The notes under the pieces were generated by a model. The model was given only the letters and a program-made list of their open reading frames with translations, ran no database searches and was not told where the DNA came from. Made by a program: the position numbers and the translations under genes. 50,999 nucleotides of DNA, taken from assembly GCA_964595565.1 (NCBI GenBank), contig CAZQQX010000011.1:1-50999 (forward strand), read 5' to 3'. This DNA is from JAQVEM01 sp964595565. Its GTDB lineage: Bacteria > Actinomycetota > Humimicrobiia > Humimicrobiales > Humimicrobiaceae. This document shows positions 27,882 to 37,139 of this stretch, one piece after another (the stretch's first letter is position 1; every line of letters begins with the position of its first letter).

Positions 27882-29150
27882 TTATAGTGCAGTATAAACA
27901 GGAAATTCTTCAGATAGATTCTTAACTTTTTTACCTATATCTTTTAATATTGTATGGTTATTTCTGTTTTTTAGCGCCGAAGAAATAAATTCACCGATTT
28001 TATACATTTCTTCCACACCCATTCCCATGGTTGTAACAGCAGGGGTTCCTATTCTTATGCCGCTGGCTACAGTGGGACTGAGTTTATCAAACGGAATTAC
28101 ATTTTTATTAACTATTATTCCTACAGAAGTTAATGTATCTACTGCTTCAGAACCGGTTATTTTTTTACCTGTTAAATCTATTAAAAATAAATGATTATCA
28201 GTTCCGCCGGATACAATTCTAAAGCCTTCATTTTCCATATACTTACACAGGGCTCTTGAATTCTCTATTATCCGTCTGCTGTAATCTTTAAATGAATCTT
28301 TTAGAGCTTCTTTGAAAGCTACTGCTTTTGCTGCAATTATATGCATAAATGGTCCACCCTGCATCCCCGGGAAAACCGACCTATCCAGAAGCTCAGAATA
28401 TTTTTTATCGGCAATTATTAATCCGCCCCTGGGCCCCCTGAGAGTTTTATGGGTAGTCGCTGTGGTAAAATCGGCTACTTTCACAGCGTCCGGATGATAG
28501 CCGCTTACCATAAGGCCTGCAATGTGGGCCGTATCGGCCATAAGATAACAGCCTGCCTCATCAGCAATTTCCCTGAACTTCTTAAAGTCAATTATCCTGG
28601 AATATGAGCTTGCCCCTGCTATTATGAGTTTTGGTTTGATGGTCATGGCAATTTTTTTAATATTTTCATAATTTAGTATTTCAGTTTCAGGGTCAACATT
28701 ATAAGTGTGTATCTCATAATACCTGCCGCTCAGGTTCTGCTTGTGACCGTGGGAGAGATGCCCCCCGTCTCTGAGATTCATGCTCAGCACCTTGTCTCCG
28801 CAATTTAAAACACTCAGAAGGACCGCAAGGTTGGCACTTACCCCGCTGTGGGGCTGAACGTTACTGTAATTTGAACCAAATAGCTTATTTGCCCTGTCTA
28901 TAGCAAGCTGCTCTGCATCATCCACATTCTCACAGCCCGCGTAATATCTGGAGCCCGGATAACCCTCGGCGTATTTATTGGTAAGTACGGAACCCATGGT
29001 TTTTATAACTTCCATGGAGGCAAAATTTTCTGAAGCTATAAGAATGAGCTGGCTCCTCTGTCTTTTTATCTCATTTTCTATAATCTTTTTTATTTCGGTA
29101 TCTTCTTCTGCATTCAAGGTGTGATTTTTATGTTTTCCTGAATTACTCAT
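27882..29150 (-). CDS. glyA: Serine hydroxymethyltransferase
   Basis: This PLP enzyme interconverts serine and glycine while loading one-carbon units on tetrahydrofolate. The protein of about 422 residues shows LIASENFAS, TNKYAEGYPGSRYYAGCE, VQPHSGVSANLAV, DTAHIAGL and the PLP lysine in TTHKTLRGPRGG (Lys235). A TTG at 29174 could extend it by eight residues. The ATG at 29150 has an upstream GGGAG, gives a normal N-terminus and overlaps the rpiB stop by only eight bases, so it is preferred. It is co-directional with rpiB and convergent with the ATPase operon. Confidence 0.95.
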   Translation of the reverse strand: MSNSGKHKNHTLNAEEDTEIKKIIENEIKRQRSQLILIASENFASMEVIKTMGSVLTNKYAEGYPGSRYYAGCENVDDAEQLAIDRANKLFGSNYSNVQPHSGVSANLAVLLSVLNCGDKVLSMNLRDGGHLSHGHKQNLSGRYYEIHTYNVDPETEILNYENIKKIAMTIKPKLIIAGASSYSRIIDFKKFREIADEAGCYLMADTAHIAGLMVSGYHPDAVKVADFTTATTHKTLRGPRGGLIIADKKYSELLDRSVFPGMQGGPFMHIIAAKAVAFKEALKDSFKDYSRRIIENSRALCKYMENEGFRIVSGGTDNHLFLIDLTGKKITGSEAVDTLTSVGIIVNKNVIPFDKLSPTVASGIRIGTPAVTTMGMGVEEMYKIGEFISSALKNRNNHTILKDIGKKVKNLSEEFPVYTAL

Positions 29151-29604
29151 TGCAGGCCTGCTCCCTTTCTTCAATTTTTTTTATTTTATTGATTCTGTTT
29201 AAATGCCTCTTTTCACTGCCCGGGGGTGTGTTTAGAAAAGTTTTTGTTATTTCAATACAGTTTTCAAGTGACAGAAGTCTTGCTCCCATACACAATACGT
29301 TTGCGCTGTTGTGTTCCCTGGCGAGGGTTGCACTCCGGAAATTCCAGCACACAGCAGCACGTATTCCCTTTACCTTATTGGCGGATATGCTCATACCGAT
29401 TCCGGTGCCGCATATAAGTATTCCGGCATCAGCATCGCCGCAGGATACGATTCTGGAAACTTTTTCTGCAAAATCGGGATAATCTACACTTTCAGAGCTG
29501 CTGGTTCCAGTGTCTTCTACACTGTGTCCCATGGATTTTATCACTTTTATCAAACTGTCCTTATAATCAAATCCTGCATGGTCTACACCTATAGCAATTT
29601 TCAT
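29143..29604 (-). CDS. rpiB: Ribose-5-phosphate isomerase B
   Basis: RpiB interconverts ribose 5-phosphate and ribulose 5-phosphate in the pentose phosphate pathway. The 153-residue protein has the N-terminal IGVDHAGFDYK, DTGTSSSESVDYPDFA, the active-site cysteine in LICGTGIGMSISANK (Cys65), and AREHNSANVLCMGARL with His98. The length is standard. AAGGATG before the ATG serves as ribosome binding site. It overlaps glyA by eight bases, and the pair glyA-rpiB is a recurrent arrangement in bacteria. Some family members act on galactose or allose phosphates, but the context favours RpiB. Confidence 0.95.
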   Translation of the reverse strand: MKIAIGVDHAGFDYKDSLIKVIKSMGHSVEDTGTSSSESVDYPDFAEKVSRIVSCGDADAGILICGTGIGMSISANKVKGIRAAVCWNFRSATLAREHNSANVLCMGARLLSLENCIEITKTFLNTPPGSEKRHLNRINKIKKIEEREQACNE

Positions 29605-29720
29605 GGATTCACATCCTTTTTACATAGTTATTTTTATCTTAAACTCTGTAATATTATATTCTAATTAATGGGATAATCCAAAAATATTCCTGATTTTTTG
29701 CATTAAAATTAAAAAATATT

Positions 29721-30374
29721 TTATAAATCTTCCAGTGTTTTAATAATATCCTGAAACTTAATTCTTCCTTCTCTTATTAAAACGGGCATATCATCCATGA
29801 CACTTACAATAGTTGATTCGCCGCCGGGCAGGGAAAATTTATACTCCACCAGGAGAGCTACCTGTTTTTTAATTTTATCAGGTATATCTTCCATTTTTCC
29901 GGGGTATTTTTTTATGCCTGATATATTAGCGCTGGTAGATATTATGGGGCCACAGATATTTATTAAATCCCTCAAAAATCCGCAGTCAGCTACCCGCAGG
30001 GCAATGGTAGACTTACCGCCGGCGATAAATTCTTTTAAATTTTCTCTTTTATTAAAAATTAAGGTAAGTGGCCCGGGGTTCCCGGTGTCCCAGAATTTTT
30101 TGATTATTCTTTTTGCTGCCGGGTTTATGTCACGGGCAAAAATTTTTAAATCATCGGGATTTGAAATCATTATTATAAAAGGCAAATCTTTATTTCTTTC
30201 CTTAATTTTATATATTTTTTTTATAGCATTTTCATGGTCATATTTGCAGCTCAGACCGTATATTGTGCCGGTGGGAAGAATTACTACCCTGCCTCTGGAT
30301 ATAATTTCAGCGGTTCTGTTTATTTTAGATATGTCAGTAACCTTATTGAGATTATCAATTTTTATTATACTCAT
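29721..30374 (-). CDS. tsaC: L-threonylcarbamoyladenylate synthase
   Basis: This YrdC/Sua5-family enzyme makes threonylcarbamoyl-AMP, the donor for the universal t6A37 modification of ANN-decoding tRNAs. The 217-residue protein has the YrdC-domain segments VVILPTGTIYGLSCKY, KIYKIKERNKDLPF, GNPGPLTLIF, TIALRVAD, the PIISTSANISG motif and the late GESTIVSV and LIREG. It is the short TsaC-like form with only a brief extension beyond the YrdC domain. It lies upstream of rpiB and glyA on the same strand, separated from rpiB by 116 bases, and is divergent from the dCMP deaminase gene. Confidence 0.93.
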   Translation of the reverse strand: MSIIKIDNLNKVTDISKINRTAEIISRGRVVILPTGTIYGLSCKYDHENAIKKIYKIKERNKDLPFIIMISNPDDLKIFARDINPAAKRIIKKFWDTGNPGPLTLIFNKRENLKEFIAGGKSTIALRVADCGFLRDLINICGPIISTSANISGIKKYPGKMEDIPDKIKKQVALLVEYKFSLPGGESTIVSVMDDMPVLIREGRIKFQDIIKTLEDL

Positions 30375-30584
30375 AAAAATGTATACAGACCGGTTTTAAT
30401 ATATATTATTTTTTAAATAAAAACGTAAATTGAGAATAAACCGGGATAGATAATTTTTTATAAAAAAACTTAACATTTAATAAAATAAGATTTAGTATAT
30501 CATAGAAAGTTTGATAAGTATTGCAGCCGGTAAAGGCGCCAGAAAATATAAATTTTTATTATAATTTGTCTGGAGATATTAAGA

Positions 30585-31040
30585 ATGTTAGATACACGTC
30601 CGTCATGGCATGAATATTTTGCAACAATAACAAGACAGGTGGCATCAAGGTCCACCTGTCTGAGGAGAAAAGTTGGTGCAATAATAGTAAAAGAGAAAAG
30701 GATTCTTGCAACAGGTTACAATGGTGCACCGAGAGGAGTAAGAAGCAGTCTTGAAATTGGAACCTGCCTGAGAGAAGAACTCGGAATACCCTCTGGAGAA
30801 AGGCATGAAATATGCAGGGGCCTGCACGCAGAGCAGAATGCAATTCTTCAGGCGGCATACTACGGGGTGTCCATAAAAGATTCTGTTATTTATAGTACAA
30901 ACCAGCCCTGCGTTCTGTGTGCTAAAATGATAATAAACAGCGGAATCAGGAAAATATATTATTTTGAAGAATATCCCGATACACTTGCTGTGGAACTTCT
31001 TAATGAAGCGGGAGTCGAAATAATAAAACTTGACTTTTAA
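30585..31040 (+). CDS. dCMP deaminase (ComEB-like)
   Basis: Deoxycytidylate deaminase converts dCMP to dUMP, the precursor of dTMP, and so works upstream of thymidylate synthase and Tmk. The 151-residue protein has the zinc site of the cytidine deaminase superfamily. His81 and the catalytic Glu83 lie in HAEQNAI, and Cys109 and Cys112 in QPCVLC. The N-terminal segment RPSWHEYFATI and GYNGAPRG are typical of the dCMP-specific group. A TGGAG ribosome binding site precedes the ATG. The gene lies directly upstream of murA. No competence genes are present, so a DNA-uptake role is not implied. Confidence 0.92.
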   Translation: MLDTRPSWHEYFATITRQVASRSTCLRRKVGAIIVKEKRILATGYNGAPRGVRSSLEIGTCLREELGIPSGERHEICRGLHAEQNAILQAAYYGVSIKDSVIYSTNQPCVLCAKMIINSGIRKIYYFEEYPDTLAVELLNEAGVEIIKLDF

Positions 31041-31104
31041 ATACCTCTTTAGACTGCAGATTTAATCTAAGGTAGCTGTTGTTTTTTAATTAATCTTTAT
31101 TTGT

Positions 31105-31110
31105 TATAAT
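31105..31110 (+). promoter_or_regulatory. Possible -10 element before murA
   Basis: TATAAT lies 33 bases upstream of the murA ATG, leaving room for a short leader. The best -35 match, TTGTTT at 31079-31084, would be 20 bases away, longer than ideal. In such AT-rich DNA the hexamer could occur by chance, so this is tentative. Confidence 0.3.
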
Positions 31111-31142
31111 AGCGGTTACTTTTTGTGAGGGGAAGTTTTTTT

Positions 31143-32423
31143 ATGGAAAAGTTTGTTATAAATGGCGGTAAAAGGCTATCCGGAAAAGTTAAAATAAGCG
31201 GTGCCAAGAACTCTGCATTAAAATTAATAGCAGCCTCTATACTTTCAAGCGGCAGGACTATACTGAGAAATGTACCGGAAATTGAGGATGTTAGCATTAT
31301 GTTAGAAGTTATGAGAAATCTTGGGGCGGTAGTAAATGTGGATAAAAAAAATAAAGTAGTTGAAATTAATCCGGATAGTATTAACAGTTATGAGGCCCCA
31401 TATGAGCTGGTAAGGAAAATGAGGGCTTCAATACTGGTGGCCGGTCCGCTGCTGAGCAGATTTGGCAAAGTCAGTGTGGCCATTCCGGGTGGGTGTAATA
31501 TAGGTTCCAGACAGATCGACCTGCACCTCAAGGGTTTTAAAGAACTTGGTGCGGAGTTTTCTGTGGAGCATGGATACGTTAACTGCGAGATTAATGGCAG
31601 TAAGGAAGGAGATAGGCTCCGTGGTACAGTAATTAACCTTGATTTCCCTTCAAGGGGAGCCACTGAGAATATAATGATGGCGGCCACCCTGGCGGAGGGG
31701 CGAACAATCATAAATAACGCTGCAAGAGAGCCTGAAATAACCGACCTTGCCTATTTTCTGAATTCAATGGGCGCGGACATTATGGGAGCGGGAACCTTTT
31801 GTATCACTATAAATGGGGTAAAACACCTCGGGGGAACAGATTACAGAGTCATGCCAGACAGCATTGAGGCGGGTACTTTTATTACTGGAGCAGTTTTGTG
31901 CGGGGATAAAGTAGAAATTGAAAATGCAAGATGGAAGAACCTTGAGGTATTTTATTTCAAGTTAAAAGAGATTGGTGCGAATATTTCTATTGTAGATGAA
32001 AATAATATAAGAGTGGAAAAAGCTCAGGGTAAATATAAGCCCACCAATATCAGCACTTTACCCTATCCGGGTTTTCCAACAGATCTGCAGCCGATAATTT
32101 CAGTTTTTCTTTCTATTGTCCCGGGTGTATCTGTACTGACCGAAAATGTATTTGAAAACAGGTTCATGTATGTAGATGAGTTAAACAGGATGGGGGCCAG
32201 TATAAAGATTGATGGCCACCACGCCGTCATAAGGGGAGTTAAAAAATTATCGGGAGCTCCTGTCAGGTCGTTTGACCTGAGAGCCGGTGCAGCTATGGTG
32301 CTCGCGGGTCTTGTAGCTGAAGGAGTTACGGAAGTAAGCGATATATATCATATTAAAAGAGGTTATGAAAATTTTGAGCAAAAGCTAAAACAGCTCGGCG
32401 CAGATATAAGAGTAGAAAATTAA
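31143..32423 (+). CDS. murA: UDP-N-acetylglucosamine 1-carboxyvinyltransferase
   Basis: MurA transfers enolpyruvate from PEP to UDP-GlcNAc, the first committed step of peptidoglycan synthesis and the target of fosfomycin. The protein of about 426 residues has the substrate-contact KN pair at residues 22-23 (SGAKNS). The flexible loop cysteine is Cys118 (IPGGCNIGSR), so classical fosfomycin sensitivity would be expected. FPTDLQP and the late ENRFMYVDELNRMGA and DLRAGAAMV segments are present. An in-frame GTG at 31125 is part of a GAGGGGAAG ribosome binding region serving the ATG at 31143, which is used here. The gene shows that the organism makes a peptidoglycan wall. Confidence 0.96.
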   Translation: MEKFVINGGKRLSGKVKISGAKNSALKLIAASILSSGRTILRNVPEIEDVSIMLEVMRNLGAVVNVDKKNKVVEINPDSINSYEAPYELVRKMRASILVAGPLLSRFGKVSVAIPGGCNIGSRQIDLHLKGFKELGAEFSVEHGYVNCEINGSKEGDRLRGTVINLDFPSRGATENIMMAATLAEGRTIINNAAREPEITDLAYFLNSMGADIMGAGTFCITINGVKHLGGTDYRVMPDSIEAGTFITGAVLCGDKVEIENARWKNLEVFYFKLKEIGANISIVDENNIRVEKAQGKYKPTNISTLPYPGFPTDLQPIISVFLSIVPGVSVLTENVFENRFMYVDELNRMGASIKIDGHHAVIRGVKKLSGAPVRSFDLRAGAAMVLAGLVAEGVTEVSDIYHIKRGYENFEQKLKQLGADIRVEN

Positions 32424-32483
32424 AGCTACCGGGCGGTAGTAATTATAATTATATCAGGCAGACTGTTATGGCAATTAGAGTAA

Positions 32484-34559
32484 ATGAAAAGAAATAAAAA
32501 TAGATTGGACGGTAAGAGCAAAATAGAAGGCAGGAACAGGCCGGAAGAAAATGCAGGTAAAAAGATAAATAGGGACCGGTTTAAGAGGCTACCACTATAT
32601 TTAAGAATAATAATAGTGGTGTTATCTGTGATAATACTTATTGGCGGAGCAGCAGCAGGGGTATTCTTTTATTACATTAACTCGGTAAACAGAACCATAA
32701 ACTCAATCAATACCGCAGAAATTAAAGATATGCTTGCTCCAATAGAATCACCGGAAGAGCCGGTTACCATAATGGTGCTGGGCAGGGATACCAGAGATGC
32801 TGAAACTGACTCCGGCAGGGCTGATATTATAATGCTGTTTCACCTGGACCCGGAGAAAGAAGCCTGCAGCCTCCTCTCAATACCCAGGGATTGCTGGGTT
32901 GAAATACCCGGTTATGGCGAAGATAAAATAAATGCCGCCTATGCTTATGGGGGCGAAGAACTTATGATCAAAACAATTAATTCGTTCCTCGGAGCAGAAA
33001 TAAATCATTACGTAACCCTTGATTTTGATGGATTTGTAGAATTGATTGATGCAGTGGGTGGAGTGGATATTACTATTGAGAGGCCTATAGTGGACCCGAA
33101 GAGCGGCGCTAACTTTTCTGCCGGCAACCACCATCTTACCGGAGAGCAGGCGCTGTCATATACCAGGAGCAGGTCTACCGAACTGGGGGATATTGGCAGG
33201 ATACAGAGGCAACAGCAGTTATTTAAGGAACTAGTCAGGCAGAAGTTAAATACAAAGTATTTATCCAGCGTGCCTTATTATTTTAACATCCTGGTGGATA
33301 ATACCAGAACGGACCTTGATATTCTGACCATTCTTAAATATTCAAAAGCGGTCCTGTCATTTAATTCTGAAAACTTTGAAACTTCCATTATACCTTCGCG
33401 CCCGGACTGGAAAGGTGAAGGGACCATAAGCGTTCAGATTCCGGATAAGGAAGAAGCATGGGATATGTGGGACAGGATAATAAAGGGAGAGCCGGCCAGT
33501 AGATATAATGCAGAGTATATTGAGGTGGACGAGATAGGGAATGTAATGACACAGAATAGTGAATATAAATTTAAAATAAAAGTAAAAAATACCGGTGCTC
33601 TTGAGTGGAACAGGAACGGTGATGAACCCGTTTACCTCGGCTATCACTGGATAGATTTCAACAGCAGGGAGACAGTTGTTTTTGATGGGAAGAGAAGTAT
33701 AATCCCCAGGGATGGAGTAAAAGTAGGTGATGAGGTATCCTTTGACCTGACTGTGATATCTCCTACTGAAGCCGGTGAATATATTTTGCAGGTAGACCTT
33801 GTACAGGAAGGGGTAACCTGGTTTTCTTTTCAGGGGGTTCCCCCGCTGGAAAAATTTATATCAGTTGATATCTCCTATGGTGCAAAATATGATGATGGGG
33901 GAGAGACACCAAATTACCTCAACTGCTCTGAGAAGTTTGAAGTAGAAGTTAAAGTAAGCAATAATGGATTTTTAAACTGGGAGTCTTCAGGAAAAGAGAG
34001 AGTGGCGCTGGGAACCCACTGGATAAACAGGGACACGGGAGAAGTTTTAATATGGGATGGCGATAGGGGGCTCCTTCCTTTTGATGTAGCCCATGATGAG
34101 GAAGCACGGGTTAATATAGAGTTAAAGGCACCGGATAAACCTGGAAGATACACACTGCAGTATGATATGGTGCATGAAAGAGTTAGCTGGTTTTCGGAGA
34201 AGGGTGTAATACCAATGGAAGTTAATATAGATGTGGGCGTTATGGTTGATAAAAGAATAGCTGAAGAAACAACAGTAAAAATATTTAATGGAAATGGTAT
34301 AAGCGGTGCTGCCGGTGAAATTGAGGAATATCTGGAAAGTTATGGTTTTAAAATATATGGTCTTTCCAATGCAGAAAATTTTAATTTTGGAAAAAGCATT
34401 ATTATATATAATAAAGGGTGTAAAGAAAAAGCTGAAGAGATGTCGCTTGTTTTTGAAAATTTGGAAATTTATGAATATAATAAGTCCTGGAATTTTTATA
34501 AAACCGGCGCAGATTTAATGTTTATAACAGGAAAAGATTACAATGATATAATAAAATAG
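32484..34559 (+). CDS. LytR-CpsA-Psr family protein with two inserted Ig-like repeats and LytR_C domain
   Basis: LCP proteins attach glycopolymers from lipid carriers to peptidoglycan. This 691-residue protein has a basic cytoplasmic N-terminus and one membrane helix at about residues 40-64. The LCP catalytic domain spans about 90-270, with LGRDTRD, SIPRDCWVEIP, INAAYAYGG and the ALSYTRSRSTELGDIGR-type basic motif. Two homologous beta-rich repeats follow at roughly residues 345-465 and 470-585. Both carry the pattern YHWID or THWIN, then DGxRxxxPxD, AGEY or PGRY, VDLVQEGVTWFS or YDMVHERVSWFS. The last 95 residues match a LytR C-terminal domain (VKIFNGNGISGAA). Repeats between the LCP and LytR_C domains are unusual. 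The gene follows murA and heads the polysaccharide cluster. Confidence 0.88.
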   Translation: MKRNKNRLDGKSKIEGRNRPEENAGKKINRDRFKRLPLYLRIIIVVLSVIILIGGAAAGVFFYYINSVNRTINSINTAEIKDMLAPIESPEEPVTIMVLGRDTRDAETDSGRADIIMLFHLDPEKEACSLLSIPRDCWVEIPGYGEDKINAAYAYGGEELMIKTINSFLGAEINHYVTLDFDGFVELIDAVGGVDITIERPIVDPKSGANFSAGNHHLTGEQALSYTRSRSTELGDIGRIQRQQQLFKELVRQKLNTKYLSSVPYYFNILVDNTRTDLDILTILKYSKAVLSFNSENFETSIIPSRPDWKGEGTISVQIPDKEEAWDMWDRIIKGEPASRYNAEYIEVDEIGNVMTQNSEYKFKIKVKNTGALEWNRNGDEPVYLGYHWIDFNSRETVVFDGKRSIIPRDGVKVGDEVSFDLTVISPTEAGEYILQVDLVQEGVTWFSFQGVPPLEKFISVDISYGAKYDDGGETPNYLNCSEKFEVEVKVSNNGFLNWESSGKERVALGTHWINRDTGEVLIWDGDRGLLPFDVAHDEEARVNIELKAPDKPGRYTLQYDMVHERVSWFSEKGVIPMEVNIDVGVMVDKRIAEETTVKIFNGNGISGAAGEIEEYLESYGFKIYGLSNAENFNFGKSIIIYNKGCKEKAEEMSLVFENLEIYEYNKSWNFYKTGADLMFITGKDYNDIIK
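33511..34239 (+). repeat. Tandem Ig-like domain repeat inside the LCP gene
   Basis: Two copies of a domain of roughly 115 residues lie in tandem, approximately 33511-33885 and 33889-34239. They share the W-containing start (ALEWN and FLNWE), G-Y/T-HWI, an aromatic-DG-R-LP-type centre, a GEY/GRY turn and a VxWFS end. Identity is at protein level; the DNA copies have diverged, so the duplication is old and recombination between them is not expected. Confidence 0.75.
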
Positions 34560-34598
34560 TTACTTATTATTTTACCTTTAAAGTTAATATAAAGATAA

Positions 34599-36521
34599 AT
34601 GAAAAATAAACCTATTTTTAAAATAACAGGACAGATTGTATTTGATGCCTTAATAATATTCTCATCATTTGTAATTTCCTTTTTTTTAAGGGGTCAGATA
34701 GACCCTACTGATACTACAGGCCTGTTCTTACAGTACTCAAATTCTATGGTGTGGTATGTTACCATAGTAATAGTGGTCAGGATAGTTATACTATGGCTTT
34801 TCGGGACATACAGGAGGGTCTGGAAGTATGCTTCTTTAAAAGATATGGTAGCCATAGTTGAAGCTGTTACCCTTGGTTCTGTGGTTCTTGCGGTTATTTT
34901 TTATATTTTGAGTTACCCCATATCCTTCTTTAGGTTTGAGGTAGACTTTACCCTCCCCTTTTTCCCCAGAAGCATATTTATAATTGATTATCTGCTGACG
35001 CTTCTGCTAATAACGGTTTCAAAATTTTCAGAAAGGTTCTTTAACGAACTGAAATTCGGGAATTTAAGCACCAGAAAAAAGAGGGTGTTAATTATAGGAG
35101 CCGGTGATGCCGGGGAGATGATAGTACGGGAAATGATAAGACAAAAAAATAGCGAATATACACCTGTGGGTTTCCTGGACGATGACTATTCAAAAATAAA
35201 AAACAGGATACATGGTGTAAACGTCCTGGGGCCGGTATCAGAGATGGAGGAGATAGTTAAGAGTTATTCCATCGATGAAGTAATAATAGCCATGCCCTCG
35301 GCTTCAGGTCGAGTAAGAAAGGAAGTAGCCGTAAGGGCAAGGGAACTGGGGGTTAACTGCAAAACACTGCCCAGCCTTTATGAAATTATTGATGGAAAGG
35401 TTTATCTATATCAGGTCAGGGACATAGAGATTGAAGACATCCTGGGCAGAGAGGCCATAAATATAAAAATTCCCGAGGTGGTATCCGAGATAAAAGATAA
35501 AACTATCCTTGTCACAGGAGCAGGTGGTTCTATAGGTTCTGAAATATGCAGGCAGGTTATAAGGTTCAAACCGGAAAAAATAATACTTGTGGACCATTCA
35601 GAAAATAATTTATTTTTAATACTGGAAGAGCTGGATAATAAATTTGCATTTGTGTCAACAGTTCCGGTTGTAGTTGACATAAGAGATAAGCAGGCTTTAA
35701 AAAGTATTTTTAAGAGATATAGGCCTGACATAGTGTTTCATGCTGCTGCGTATAAGCATGTGCCGCTGATGCAGCTTAATCCAAAAGCTGCTATTCTGAA
35801 TAACTATCTCGGGACAAAAATACTGGCCAGACTTTCTATTGAATTTGGTGTTAAGAGATTTGTAATGCTTTCAACCGATAAAGCAGTCAAACCAAGAAAT
35901 GTGATGGGCGTATCAAAGTTACTTTCGGAAAAATATCTTCAGTCCCTGGGAAGTGTCAAGAATACAAGGTTTATGATTGTAAGATTCGGAAATGTTCTGG
36001 GAAGTATGGGGAGCGTGGTCCCGCTATTTAAAGAGCAAATACAGTCAGGCGGGCCGGTGAGAGTTACCCACCCCGGTATGAAGAGATATTTTATGACCAT
36101 ACCCGAGGCTTCGCAGCTTGTTATACAGACCTGCATAATGGGAAAAGGAGGAGAGATATTTGTACTGGATATGGGAGAACCCATAAATATACTTGACCTG
36201 GCAAATAACATGATAAGAATTTATGGGCTGGAGCCGGGCAAGGATATTGAGATAAAATATACCGGCCCGAGGGACGGGGAGAAAATGGATGAGGAGCTGG
36301 TAAATGAAGGTGAGGAGCTGGCTCTGACGGAATACAGACATATATATGAAGCAAGAAATAATGGTAAAGTAGACAGATTTAGCAGGGAAGAGATAATTAA
36401 TATTTTATTTAACATTGAAAAAGAAATCCAGACCGATGACTACAAAAATCTATTCAGAGATTTAAAAAGAATAATCCCTGCTTTTAACGGGGATAAGATG
36501 TGGCCCAGATTATATGAATAG
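34599..36521 (+). CDS. FlaA1/CapD-family nucleotide-sugar 4,6-dehydratase, membrane-bound
   Basis: This large membrane protein resembles WbpM and CapD, UDP-N-acetylglucosamine 4,6-dehydratases. They make keto-sugars for modified sugars in capsules and O-antigens. Of its 640 residues, the first 140 or so form about four membrane helices. A first Rossmann domain follows (VLIIGAGDAGEMIVREM), then a second with TGAGGSIGSEICRQV, ENNLFLI, AAYKHVPLM and LSTDKAVKPRNVMGVSK. The STDK and VSK elements lie where the catalytic residues of this extended SDR group are found. The following gene encodes an initiating sugar transferase, supporting a role in making the first sugar of a surface glycan. Confidence 0.9.
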   Translation: MKNKPIFKITGQIVFDALIIFSSFVISFFLRGQIDPTDTTGLFLQYSNSMVWYVTIVIVVRIVILWLFGTYRRVWKYASLKDMVAIVEAVTLGSVVLAVIFYILSYPISFFRFEVDFTLPFFPRSIFIIDYLLTLLLITVSKFSERFFNELKFGNLSTRKKRVLIIGAGDAGEMIVREMIRQKNSEYTPVGFLDDDYSKIKNRIHGVNVLGPVSEMEEIVKSYSIDEVIIAMPSASGRVRKEVAVRARELGVNCKTLPSLYEIIDGKVYLYQVRDIEIEDILGREAINIKIPEVVSEIKDKTILVTGAGGSIGSEICRQVIRFKPEKIILVDHSENNLFLILEELDNKFAFVSTVPVVVDIRDKQALKSIFKRYRPDIVFHAAAYKHVPLMQLNPKAAILNNYLGTKILARLSIEFGVKRFVMLSTDKAVKPRNVMGVSKLLSEKYLQSLGSVKNTRFMIVRFGNVLGSMGSVVPLFKEQIQSGGPVRVTHPGMKRYFMTIPEASQLVIQTCIMGKGGEIFVLDMGEPINILDLANNMIRIYGLEPGKDIEIKYTGPRDGEKMDEELVNEGEELALTEYRHIYEARNNGKVDRFSREEIINILFNIEKEIQTDDYKNLFRDLKRIIPAFNGDKMWPRLYE

Positions 36522-36540
36522 CAGCAGATTTAGATGATTT

Positions 36541-37116
36541 ATGTTTTACAGGATTATAAAAAGAATTTTAGATATAATACTCTCAATTATTTTAATTATA
36601 CTTTTTATTCCTTTCTGGATTATTATCCCCATGATAATTAAGGCTGATTCTAATGGAAATATAATATTCAAACAAAAAAGGGTGGGCCTGGACAGCGGAT
36701 ATTTTAATATTTTTAAGTTCAGAACTATGAAAGAGGGCACCCCTGATATTCCTACCGATGAGCTGGAAAATCAGAGGAACCTTTATACCGGAGCAGGAAA
36801 AGTCTTAAGGAGATTAAGCATTGATGAATTCCCGCAGCTTATAAATATATTAAAAGGTGATATGAGTTTTGTTGGCCCGAGACCGGCACTGTACAATCAG
36901 GACTTACTTATAAGGCTGAGGAAGGAAAAAGAGGTGGATAAAGTAAAACCCGGGGTGACCGGGCTAGCCCAGATAAACGGCAGGGATAACCTGTCAATCC
37001 CTGATAAAGTAATGTATGATTGGCTGTATGTAAAAAACGCTTCCCTGTGGCTGGACTTAAAGATATTCCTCGTTACCATCAAAGCGGCAATTACAGGTAG
37101 AGGGATAAATTTTTAA
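36541..37116 (+). CDS. Initiating sugar transferase (polyisoprenyl-phosphate phosphoglycosyltransferase)
   Basis: The protein belongs to the bacterial sugar transferase family (WcaJ/PglC-like). These enzymes transfer a sugar phosphate from a nucleotide sugar to undecaprenyl phosphate at the membrane. The 191-residue protein is of the short, PglC-like size. It begins with YRIIKRILDIILS and a re-entrant hydrophobic segment. FKQKRVGLDSGYFNIFKFRTM, LRRLSIDEFPQLINILKGDMSFVGPRPAL and the KPGVTGLAQINGR segment follow. The Asp-Glu of SIDEFPQ forms the expected catalytic dyad. It starts 20 bases after the dehydratase gene, whose product may supply its substrate. No clear ribosome binding site precedes the ATG. 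Confidence 0.92.
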   Translation: MFYRIIKRILDIILSIILIILFIPFWIIIPMIIKADSNGNIIFKQKRVGLDSGYFNIFKFRTMKEGTPDIPTDELENQRNLYTGAGKVLRRLSIDEFPQLINILKGDMSFVGPRPALYNQDLLIRLRKEKEVDKVKPGVTGLAQINGRDNLSIPDKVMYDWLYVKNASLWLDLKIFLVTIKAAITGRGINF

Positions 37117-37139
37117 AATACTTCCACCGGTGTATTTTA
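37114..37139. terminator. Inverted repeat shared by two convergent gene ends, possible bidirectional terminator
   Basis: TAAAATAC (37114-37121) and GTATTTTA (37132-37139) form a perfect 8-base inverted repeat around a 10-base centre. Both flanking stop codons lie in its arms: the sugar transferase TAA in the left and the SDR gene TAA in the right. The stem is AT-rich and the T-run short, so termination efficiency is uncertain. Confidence 0.4.

Noticed and set aside
29797..30399. Plus-strand open frame of 200 codons
   Set aside because: Antisense to tsaC, which has all expected family motifs; the translation matches nothing recognisable.
30560..30565. TATAAT upstream of the dCMP deaminase gene
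   Set aside because: Good -10 sequence and position, but no acceptable -35 within 16-19 bases; left unlisted as a promoter.
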